A DNA stretch of 34,977 bases from Pseudomonas defluvii (GTDB lineage Bacteria > Pseudomonadota > Gammaproteobacteria > Pseudomonadales > Pseudomonadaceae): contig NZ_MBPN01000054.1 of assembly GCF_001695625.1 (NCBI RefSeq), forward strand, positions 1 to 34,977, written 5' to 3'. The translations under genes and the position numbers were made by a program. Positions 26,734-33,513 of the stretch are shown here, piece by piece. Positions within the stretch are counted from its first letter, which is position 1, and every line of letters begins with the position of its first letter. The notes under the pieces are model-generated. The model searched no databases. It was not told the DNA's origin and saw nothing but the letters and a program-made list of their open reading frames with translations.

Positions 26734-28175
26734 CAGGCATCTCCTCCGAATACGTCGATCTGGCTGAACACGCAGGCCGGTGAGGCATGCCCGACCCGAA
26801 TCACCTGGTTGGGTTCGCCCTTGCCGCAGTTAGGTGTGCCGAGTACCTGGAAGGTGCTGGCATCGCCCACGGCGCTGAGGTTGCGCCAGAACTGTGCTGA
26901 AACGCCCCGATAATTTGGATTTTTGACCACGCCCTTGAGCTCGCCGTTTTCGATCAACTGGCCCCACTCGCAGCCGAACTGGAACTTGTTGCGCGCATCG
27001 TCGATGGACCACGAACGGTTGGTTTTCATCAGAATGCCGTGTTCGATGCCGCTGATCAGTTGCGCCAGGCTCTGTTCGCCCGGCTCGATATTGAGGTTGG
27101 CCATGCGGTCGATCGGTGCACGGTTCCAGCCACAGGCGCGGCTGTTGGCAACGCCATCGAGGCCGGAGCGAAACTGCGACAACGCACTGCCCAGGGGGCG
27201 TAGTAGCAGGCCGTCACGGATCAGGAAGGTCTTGTGTGCCGGCGTACCATCATCGTCATGGGCATAGCTGGCCAGTTGTTCCGGGATATCGGGGTCGAAG
27301 GTGACATTCAGCAACATAGAGCCGTACTGTAAATGGCCGAAGTCGCTGGCGTTGACGAAGCTGGTGCCCGCGTAGTTGCGCTCGTCACCGAGGATGCGGT
27401 CCATTTCAAGCGGGTGGCCGATGGACTCGTGGATCTGCAGCATCATCTGGTCGGGCATCAACAGCAGGTCGCGTACGCCGCTGGGCGTATTGGGTGCCAG
27501 CAGCAGTTGCAGTGCCTGGTCGGCGACCAAGGCGCCGGCACCTATCAGCCCGCAACGCTCGATCACATCGAACCCGCCCTGCTGGCCGAAATTTTCCCGG
27601 CCCAGGCTGCGGCTTTGGCTGTCCTGACCGTCAAAGGCGGTGACCCCGAACCCTGGATAAACGAAGCGCTGGGCCTGGCGCAGCTGCGCGCCAGCGTTGT
27701 TCAGGTAAATCTGTTCGACCGTGGTGATGCCCAGGCTGGCCTGCCAATTCACCAGGCGCGAGTCCGCCGGTACGCTGGCTGATTCGCTGGCCAGTAGCGC
27801 ATAGCAGTCGCTAAGGCTGGGAAACGGCTGCGCAAGGTTGGGGGAGCAGTAGTCGGCCTGAGCGCTGGTCACCGGCTGCTGGCTCAGGTTGAGCAGGGCG
27901 TGGCCGTTGATGCTTCGGGCCAGTGTTTCGGCCTGCTCCAGCGCGCGTTGCAGGCCCGCCTGGGACAGGTCGGCGGTTGCTGCATAGGCTTCCACGCCGT
28001 TGAGGCGTACTGTCAGCATCGCCCCTTCATCGCAACCCAGGCTGGGTGGCTCGGCGACGTTCTTGCGTACCGACAGGTGTTGTCGGGACTCCTGCACATA
28101 GCGCAGCGAGAAGAATTCGGCGGTGCTGCGCAAGGCTGCGAAGCGCTGGCGCAGCAATGCGGTGACATCGAACAT
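26733..28175 (-). CDS. TldD-like zinc metalloprotease subunit
   Basis: 480 residues. The catalytic zinc motif HESIGH begins at His 249 (HExxxH with Glu 250 and His 254), followed by PLEMDRILGDERNYAGTSF, matching the TldD family. The C-terminal part has LIRDGLL, NLNIEPGEQSL and GTPNCGKGEPNQVIRVGH. It differs from housekeeping TldD, where the motif is usually followed by GLEGDF, so a paralogue with its own substrate is likely. The start MFDVTALLRQRF at 28175 has GGAGG seven bases upstream. It is the first gene of the minus-strand run tldD-like, tldE-like, MFS, dbpA. No small modified-peptide precursor gene was found next to it. Confidence 0.87.
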   Translation of the reverse strand: MFDVTALLRQRFAALRSTAEFFSLRYVQESRQHLSVRKNVAEPPSLGCDEGAMLTVRLNGVEAYAATADLSQAGLQRALEQAETLARSINGHALLNLSQQPVTSAQADYCSPNLAQPFPSLSDCYALLASESASVPADSRLVNWQASLGITTVEQIYLNNAGAQLRQAQRFVYPGFGVTAFDGQDSQSRSLGRENFGQQGGFDVIERCGLIGAGALVADQALQLLLAPNTPSGVRDLLLMPDQMMLQIHESIGHPLEMDRILGDERNYAGTSFVNASDFGHLQYGSMLLNVTFDPDIPEQLASYAHDDDGTPAHKTFLIRDGLLLRPLGSALSQFRSGLDGVANSRACGWNRAPIDRMANLNIEPGEQSLAQLISGIEHGILMKTNRSWSIDDARNKFQFGCEWGQLIENGELKGVVKNPNYRGVSAQFWRNLSAVGDASTFQVLGTPNCGKGEPNQVIRVGHASPACVFSQIDVFGGDA

Positions 28176-28487
28176 GGGTGAACCTCCGTGCGCGCGGTGG
28201 CTCCCCCTCAGAACCACTCGTGATGCGCGCTCATTATGGCAGCCCGTTACTTTCCGGGTGAGGAAAAAGCGCGCTGTGCATTGAGTGCCTTTTTTGGGGT
28301 TTGGGATGCGTCCTACTTGCCGCTGGGATGCGGACTACATCAAAGGGATTGTTCGATCTGGCTTGATGGCAAACCAACACGTCTCTAGGTCGCTGCCGTG
28401 CAAATCGAAATACGCGAACTTCAACTTACGTCAGCGTGTCACGTTCGGCCGAAGCGCCAATGTGGGCAGAAGAAAGGTTTGTACTGA
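28176..28487. other. 312-bp divergent intergenic region
   Basis: This separates the tldD-like gene (-) from the orphan membrane-protein gene (+). It is less GC-rich than its surroundings toward the right end. I see one promoter candidate for tldD (listed separately) and a short open frame at 28285-28491 with no ribosome-binding site or recognisable protein. Nothing else is supported. Confidence 0.6.
28233..28241 (-). promoter_or_regulatory. Possible extended -10 promoter for the tldD-like operon
   Basis: On the minus strand TGCCATAAT matches an extended -10 element (TGnTATAAT, five of six in the hexamer). It would give a leader of about 50 bases before the ATG at 28175. No convincing -35 is seen at 16-18 bp, which extended -10 promoters may tolerate. 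Confidence 0.35.
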
Positions 28488-28931
28488 ATGAGCGCAAAAG
28501 ACAGTGGCTGCAAGTCGACGGTATGGTTTGCATGGGGATGGTTTGATGTTCTCTACATCGCGTTGTACGTGACGACAAATCTACGGCACGACAAAGTGCC
28601 GTACCTGGCCGCGTGGGAAATGACATTGGCTTATTGGGGTGACCTGGGGCCTGCCCAAGCGCTGAAGCTCGTACTGAATTGGGTGTTGCAGGTGTCGTTA
28701 TTTGTCAGCTGTTTTTTATTCTTGGCCCAGCGAGATGCCGCGAGGTGGGTTGGCTACTTGCAGATGCCCTTGAGGATTTTTTTCATTGCGCCCTCAGTGT
28801 CGGTTTTAGTGCTGGGTGCTCAATTTTTTCCGGACCGTAGCACGGTGTTAATGGTGGTGTTGGCTATTGCGTCTGAACTAATGAAATTCTGGAGTCTTCG
28901 CACGTTTGGTGGGCGCGCTGCAGCTTGCTGA
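28488..28931 (+). CDS. Orphan four-helix membrane protein, unknown family
   Basis: 147 residues. Four hydrophobic segments are seen (about 12-31, 57-80, 90-114 and 118-137), with few charged residues between and no signal-peptide cleavage site; it should be an inner-membrane protein. I do not recognise the family. GC over 28561-28920 is about 53% by hand count, well below the roughly 60-65% of neighbouring genes, and codons ending in T or A are more frequent, which suggests later acquisition. AAAGG lies upstream of the ATG at a somewhat long distance. It stands alone between the tldD-like operon and putA and converges on putA. Confidence 0.65.
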   Translation: MSAKDSGCKSTVWFAWGWFDVLYIALYVTTNLRHDKVPYLAAWEMTLAYWGDLGPAQALKLVLNWVLQVSLFVSCFLFLAQRDAARWVGYLQMPLRIFFIAPSVSVLVLGAQFFPDRSTVLMVVLAIASELMKFWSLRTFGGRAAAC

Positions 28932-28991
28932 TAAAGCCAACTTCCACAGTGGTTAGCGCCAGCACGCTGTGGCGGTTACTGTCTTTGGCTT

Positions 28992-29026
28992 GAAAAACAA
29001 ACCCCCGCTAAAGAGCGGGGGTTTGT
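28992..29026 (-). terminator. Intrinsic terminator of putA
   Basis: The thirteen-base arms ACAAACCCCCGCT (28997-29009) and AGCGGGGGTTTGT (29014-29026) pair perfectly around a four-base loop. On the minus strand the stem runs into TTTTT. It ends the putA transcript and may also serve the convergent membrane-protein gene. Confidence 0.9.
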
Positions 29027-29080
29027 CAGCTGTCTGAGGTGCGCGAACGCGCCTCTTTTGCTTGTTTGGGTGCGAATCGC

Positions 29081-32000
29081 TTAGCCGATGGTCATCAGGC
29101 TCGCGTTACCACCCGCTGCGGCGGTGTTGACGCTCAGTGCACGTTCGATCACCAGGCGCTCCAGAGCAATCGTGGTTTCGCCCGAGGACAGGCCCTGGAC
29201 GCCGACGATGGCACCGGCACGCTTGGCCACCTGCTCGCAAACGCTGCGCAGTTGGTCGGAGTCGCCGTGGTGCAGAACAGCGTCGAATACGACGTCGTCC
29301 TTGTTCCACTCGGCCACCAGCTTGATGCGGGCTTGTACGTCTTTTGGCAGGCGAGTGCGCAGGGTTTTGCCCAGTGCATTGTCTGGCCATACCGCCGAAC
29401 TACCGACCGCCAGTACCGCCGCCAGTTGTGTCAGCAGGTCAGCTTCGCTTTCGGCCAAGCACAGTACATGCTCGCGTGGCAGGATGGTGTAGCTGTTGCG
29501 CTCGCCGGTCGGGCCGGTGAGGACGCGTGTGATCCCGCTTTGCGACTGCTCGGCAAACTGCTCGCAGAGTGCGCCCAGCTCGACCATCTGGTTGCTGCCA
29601 GCCCAGGCTTTCAGGGCCTGCAGTGGCTTGGTCAGGCTGTCGTGCATCTGGGTGTCTGGCGTGTTTTCGCCGTCGGTACGCTTGAACGATTGTTCGATGG
29701 CGTTGGCCGGACGGGTCGACAGCAGGCGGTACAGGTACAGCGGGCCACCTGCTTTCGGGCCGGTGCCCGACAGGCCTTCACCGCCGAACGGTTGTACACC
29801 GACCACGGCGCCGACGATGTTGCGGTTGACGTAGACGTTGCCGGCGTTGACGCTGCCGACGACCTTGGCAATGGTCTCGTCGATACGGGTGTGCACGCCC
29901 AGGGTCAGGCCGTAACCGGAGCCGTTGATCTGGTCGATCAGTTGGTCCATCTCCTTGCGCTTGTAGCGCACGACGTGCAGTACCGGGCCGAAGATCTCGC
30001 GTTGCAGCTCATCGAAGCTTTCCAGCTCGATCAGTGTCGGCATGACGAAGGTGCCGCGTTTGCATTCTTCGGTATCGGCGATAGCCACTTGATAGACCGA
30101 GCGGCCTTTCTCGCGCATGCCCTGGATGTGCTTCTCGATGCCGGCCTTGGCTTCGGCGTCGATCACCGGGCCAATGTCCACGGACAGACGTTCCGGGTTG
30201 CCCATGCGGTATTCCGCCATGGCGCCCTTGAGCATTTCGATCACGCGGTCAGCCGAGTCTTCCTGCAGGCACAGCACGCGCAGTGCCGAGCAACGTTGAC
30301 CGGCGCTGTCGAAGGCCGACGTCACCACGTCCATGACCACTTGTTCGGTCAGTGCCGAGGAGTCGACGATCATGGCGTTCTGGCCACCGGTTTCGGCGAT
30401 CAGCGGAATCGGACGGCCCTGGTTGTCGAGACGACCGGCGATGTTGCGTTGCAGCAGACGCGCGACTTCGGTGGAACCGGTGAACATGACACCTTTGACG
30501 CGCTCGTCACCAACCAGGCGGGCACCGACGCTTTCGCCGCGGCCTGGCAGCAGTTGCAGCACGCCTTCTGGAATGCCGGCTTCGAGCAGCAGGCGTACCG
30601 CTTGCGCTGCGACCAGCGGGGTTTGTTCGGCAGGCTTGGCCAGTACCGGGTTGCCTGCGGCGAGCGCAGCTGCGACCTGACCGCTGAAGATTGCCAGTGG
30701 GAAGTTCCACGGGCTGATGCAGACAACTGGGCCCAGTGGGCGGTGGGCGTCGTTGCTGAAGTCGTTGCGTGCCTGCACTGCGTAGTAGCGCAGGAAGTCT
30801 ACGGCTTCACGCACTTCGGCGATGGCGTTGGCAAAGGTCTTGCCAGCTTCGCGAGCCAGCAGGCCCATCAGCGGCTGGATATCGGCTTCCATCAGGTCGG
30901 CGGCGCGCTCCAGAATGGCGGCGCGTTCTGCCGGAGGCGTGGCCTGCCAGATCGGTGCGGCATTCAATGCACACTGAATGGCGTTGTCGACGTCTTCGAT
31001 GTTGGCTTCCTGAACGTGACCGACCAGATCGCGATGATCGGCCGGGTTCAGTACCGGCTGTTGAGTGCCGGCGCTGGCGGCGCAACCGAGCATCGGCGCG
31101 GCCAACCAGTTGTTGTGGGCGCTGCTGAGCAGGGCGCAGGACAGCGAAGCCAGGCGGTGTTCGTTGGCCATGTCGATGCCGGCGGAGTTCGCCCGCTCGC
31201 TGCCATACAGTTCACGCGGCAATGGAATGCGTGGGTGCGGCAAGCCAGCGCTGCCCTCTTGGGTGGCCATGCGCTCGATGGTTGCAACCGGGTCGGCCAC
31301 CAGTTCCTGAATGGAGATGGAGTGGTCGGCAATACGGTTGACGAACGAGGTGTTCGCGCCGTTTTCCAGCAGGCGGCGAACCAGGTAGGCCAGCAGCGTT
31401 TCGTGGGTACCGACCGGGGCATACACGCGGCATGGACGGTTCAGCTTGCCATCGGCAACCTTGCCCACGACTTGTTCGTACAGTGGTTCACCCATGCCGT
31501 GCAGGCACTGGAACTCGTACTGGCCCGGGTAGTAGTTCTGCCCGGCGATCTGATAGATGGCCGACAGGGTGTGGGCGTTGTGGGTAGCGAACTGCGGGTA
31601 GATGGCTTCCGGTACCGACAGCAGCTTGCGGGCGCAGGCGATATAGGAAACGTCGGTGTACACCTTGCGGGTGTAGACCGGGTAGCCTTCCAGGCCTTCG
31701 ACCTGGGCGCGCTTGATCTCGCTGTCCCAGTACGCGCCTTTCACCAGGCGGATCATCAGGCGGTGACGGCTGCGGCGTGCCAGGTCGATCACGTAGTCGA
31801 TGACGTGTGGGCAGCGCTTCTGATAAGCCTGGATAACGAAGCCGATACCGTTCCAGCCCGCCAGTTGTGGTTCGAAGCACAGGCGCTCGAGCAGGTCCAG
31901 CGACAGCTCTAGGCGGTCGGCTTCCTCGGCGTCGATGTTCAGGCCGATGTCGTACTGCTTGGCCAGCAGGGTCAGCGACAGCAGGCGTGGGTACAGCTCG

Positions 32001-33034
32001 TTCATCACGCGCTCGTACTGGGCGCGGCTGTAGCGAGGGTGCAGGGCCGAGAGCTTGATCGAGATGCCCGGGCCTTCATAGATGCCACGGCCGTGAGACG
32101 CTTTGCCGATCGAGTGAATCGCCTGCTCGTAAGAGGCCAGGTATTTCTGTGCGTCATGCTCGGTCAGTGCGGCTTCGCCAAGCATGTCGTAGGAGTAGCG
32201 GAAGCCTTTGGCTTCAAAGCGAGTGGCGTTGGCCAGCGCTTCGGCAATGGTTTCGCCGGTGACGAACTGCTCGCCCATCAGGCGCATGGCCATGTCGACG
32301 CCCTTGCGGATCATCGGCTCGCCGCTCTTGCCGATGATGCGGCTGAGCGAAGCGGTGAGGCCGGATTCGTTGTGGGTCGAGACCAGTTTGCCGGTCAGCA
32401 GCAAGCCCCACGTGGCCGCGTTGACGAACAGCGACGGGCTGTTGCCCAGGTGCGGCTGCCAGTTGCCGGTGCTGATCTTGTCGCGGATCAGGGCGTCACG
32501 GGTGCCTTTGTCCGGGATGCGCAGCAGCGCTTCGGCCAGGCACATCAGTGCTACGCCTTCCTGGGACGACAGGGAGAACTCCTGCAGCAGGCCCTGAACG
32601 ACACCGGCGCGACCGCTGGCGCTCTTCTGGTTACGCAGCTTCTCGGCGATACCGGCGGCCAGTTTGTTGGCGGCATCGGCCATGGCTGCCGGCAGGCGAG
32701 CCTGCTCCAGCAGCATCGGCACGACTTCCTGCTCGGGGCGGCGATAGGCCGATGTAATGGCCGAGCGCAGAACGGACTGCGGCAGGATGCTTTCGGCGAA
32801 CTCGAGGAAGCACTGGTGAGCGTGATCAGGTTGCACTTCGCCGGCTTCGTCAGCGTGGTTGTGGGCTTGTCCGGCGAGTTCGGTCAGGGTGGCGCCACCC
32901 TCGAGCCTTTCCAGGTAATTGAAAATTGCCTGTTTGATCAACCAGTGCGGCGTGCGGTCAATGGACTGCGCAGCTGCTTTGAGTCGCTCACGGGTCGGGT
33001 CGTCGAGTTTGACCCCTAGGGTGGTCGTCGCCAT
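29081..33034 (-). CDS. putA: Trifunctional PutA: proline dehydrogenase, P5C dehydrogenase and repressor
   Basis: 1317 residues. An N-terminal ribbon-helix-helix domain (TTTLGVKLDDPTRERLKAAA, then TPHWLIKQAIFNYLE) makes it a DNA-binding repressor. The FAD-dependent proline dehydrogenase barrel spans about residues 190-560 (RLMIRLVKGAYWDSEIKRAQ; RRLLENGANTSF with the two substrate-binding Arg). The aldehyde dehydrogenase part has FTGSTEVARLLQ, Glu 881 in AETGGQ and catalytic Cys 915 in GQRCSA. Together they oxidise proline to glutamate with P5C channelled between sites. It closely resembles E. coli PutA, which leaves the put promoter for the membrane when reduced by proline. GAGGAT precedes the ATG. 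putP diverges across 479 bp containing GTTGCA hexamers. Confidence 0.98.
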   Translation of the reverse strand: MATTTLGVKLDDPTRERLKAAAQSIDRTPHWLIKQAIFNYLERLEGGATLTELAGQAHNHADEAGEVQPDHAHQCFLEFAESILPQSVLRSAITSAYRRPEQEVVPMLLEQARLPAAMADAANKLAAGIAEKLRNQKSASGRAGVVQGLLQEFSLSSQEGVALMCLAEALLRIPDKGTRDALIRDKISTGNWQPHLGNSPSLFVNAATWGLLLTGKLVSTHNESGLTASLSRIIGKSGEPMIRKGVDMAMRLMGEQFVTGETIAEALANATRFEAKGFRYSYDMLGEAALTEHDAQKYLASYEQAIHSIGKASHGRGIYEGPGISIKLSALHPRYSRAQYERVMNELYPRLLSLTLLAKQYDIGLNIDAEEADRLELSLDLLERLCFEPQLAGWNGIGFVIQAYQKRCPHVIDYVIDLARRSRHRLMIRLVKGAYWDSEIKRAQVEGLEGYPVYTRKVYTDVSYIACARKLLSVPEAIYPQFATHNAHTLSAIYQIAGQNYYPGQYEFQCLHGMGEPLYEQVVGKVADGKLNRPCRVYAPVGTHETLLAYLVRRLLENGANTSFVNRIADHSISIQELVADPVATIERMATQEGSAGLPHPRIPLPRELYGSERANSAGIDMANEHRLASLSCALLSSAHNNWLAAPMLGCAASAGTQQPVLNPADHRDLVGHVQEANIEDVDNAIQCALNAAPIWQATPPAERAAILERAADLMEADIQPLMGLLAREAGKTFANAIAEVREAVDFLRYYAVQARNDFSNDAHRPLGPVVCISPWNFPLAIFSGQVAAALAAGNPVLAKPAEQTPLVAAQAVRLLLEAGIPEGVLQLLPGRGESVGARLVGDERVKGVMFTGSTEVARLLQRNIAGRLDNQGRPIPLIAETGGQNAMIVDSSALTEQVVMDVVTSAFDSAGQRCSALRVLCLQEDSADRVIEMLKGAMAEYRMGNPERLSVDIGPVIDAEAKAGIEKHIQGMREKGRSVYQVAIADTEECKRGTFVMPTLIELESFDELQREIFGPVLHVVRYKRKEMDQLIDQINGSGYGLTLGVHTRIDETIAKVVGSVNAGNVYVNRNIVGAVVGVQPFGGEGLSGTGPKAGGPLYLYRLLSTRPANAIEQSFKRTDGENTPDTQMHDSLTKPLQALKAWAGSNQMVELGALCEQFAEQSQSGITRVLTGPTGERNSYTILPREHVLCLAESEADLLTQLAAVLAVGSSAVWPDNALGKTLRTRLPKDVQARIKLVAEWNKDDVVFDAVLHHGDSDQLRSVCEQVAKRAGAIVGVQGLSSGETTIALERLVIERALSVNTAAAGGNASLMTIG

Positions 33035-33080
33035 TTCTTATCCTCATTATCGCCACGTGATGTGGCACTAGCTGGCGCAA

Positions 33081-33109
33081 AGATTAGCTGTGGCGGGGTC
33101 TGGGTGCAA
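33081..33109 (-). promoter_or_regulatory. Candidate putA promoter
   Basis: On the minus strand TTGCAC (33104-33109) and TAATCT (33081-33086) are 17 bp apart, giving a leader of about 40 bases to the putA ATG. Each hexamer matches the consensus at only three positions. The -35 overlaps a GTTGCA hexamer, so PutA bound there would block it. Confidence 0.35.
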
Positions 33110-33120
33110 CCTGGTGCAAC
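33105..33120. promoter_or_regulatory. PutA operator pair proximal to putA
   Basis: Two exact TGCAAC hexamers (33105-33110 and 33115-33120) are ten bases apart, one helical turn, each within GGTGCAACC. GTTGCA is the hexamer bound by the E. coli PutA ribbon-helix-helix domain, and the same domain is present in this putA product. Confidence 0.75.
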
Positions 33121-33214
33121 CCATTTTTCGTACAAAAAAAGTGCAGCTCGTCCGACAGTTTGAGGGGCTCAGCCGTTTTGGCTGTTTAGGGTGCGTTTAC
33201 TTCTGTAGATCGTG

Positions 33215-33241
33215 CTTTTTGCTCCATAAGGGAGCAAAAAG
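33215..33241. promoter_or_regulatory. Unassigned inverted repeat in the put control region
   Basis: CTTTTTGCTCC (33215-33225) and GGAGCAAAAAG (33231-33241) are perfect complements around ATAAG. The A/T tracts are oriented so that neither strand gives a terminator T-tail, so an operator for a second regulator is more likely than a terminator. Confidence 0.5.
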
Positions 33242-33269
33242 TGGTCGTCATCGGAAATATCCGACGAGG

Positions 33270-33340
33270 TGCAACTGGATTGCAGAAATTGGTTGCACCT
33301 TCTTTGCGTTGTTGCATAGCATTCGCGGCCTCGGTGCAAC
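33270..33340. promoter_or_regulatory. PutA operator cluster proximal to putP
   Basis: Four exact hexamers occur: TGCAAC at 33270-33275, GTTGCA at 33292-33297, GTTGCA at 33311-33316 and TGCAAC at 33335-33340, spaced 22, 19 and 24 bases start to start (about two helical turns). Three of the four extend to GGTGCAAC. An imperfect ATTGCA lies at 33279-33284. The cluster is 174-244 bp upstream of the putP start. Confidence 0.75.
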
Positions 33341-33513
33341 CTCGCTTGAGGTCAGGTGTACCCGTGCGGGGCTTTATCTGGAAGTCTTCGCATCACTCCA
33401 TGCGCGGTTGGGCTTCAGTGCTACCCGTGACGAGCGTTCAGGGAATGAACGGCTTTGCCGGCGGCATCAGCCAACTGCGGCTACCATAAAAACAAATTCC
33501 AGGGCGCAACATC

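Larger units (their letters stand above)
33035..33513. other. putA-putP divergent control region (479 bp)
   Basis: This holds no supported gene. It contains six GTTGCA/TGCAAC hexamers (two near putA, four nearer putP), an 11-bp-arm inverted repeat at 33215-33241 and a smaller one, TCGGA-AATA-TCCGA, at 33251-33264. The share of A and T is higher than in the flanking genes. Open frames across it run out of frame into putP and have no family features. Confidence 0.8.

Noticed and set aside
26733..28487. Possible RiPP precursor gene next to the TldD/TldE-like pair
   Set aside because: No short open frame with a ribosome-binding site and a Cys/Ser/Thr-rich core was found in the flanks.
28285..28491. 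68-codon open frame before the orphan membrane protein
   Set aside because: No ribosome-binding site, no hydrophobic or domain pattern, and it overlaps the next start.
29039..31912. 957-codon open frame on the plus strand opposite putA
   Set aside because: It is fully antisense to an unmistakable putA. Its composition (rich in Gly, Val, Gln, Asp and His) is that of a GC-biased codon shadow, and it has no domain or ribosome-binding site.
33063..33079. Sigma-54-like TGGCAC near putA
   Set aside because: The required GC dinucleotide at the correct spacing after GG is missing (CG at ten bases, GC at eleven), so it fails the -24/-12 rule.
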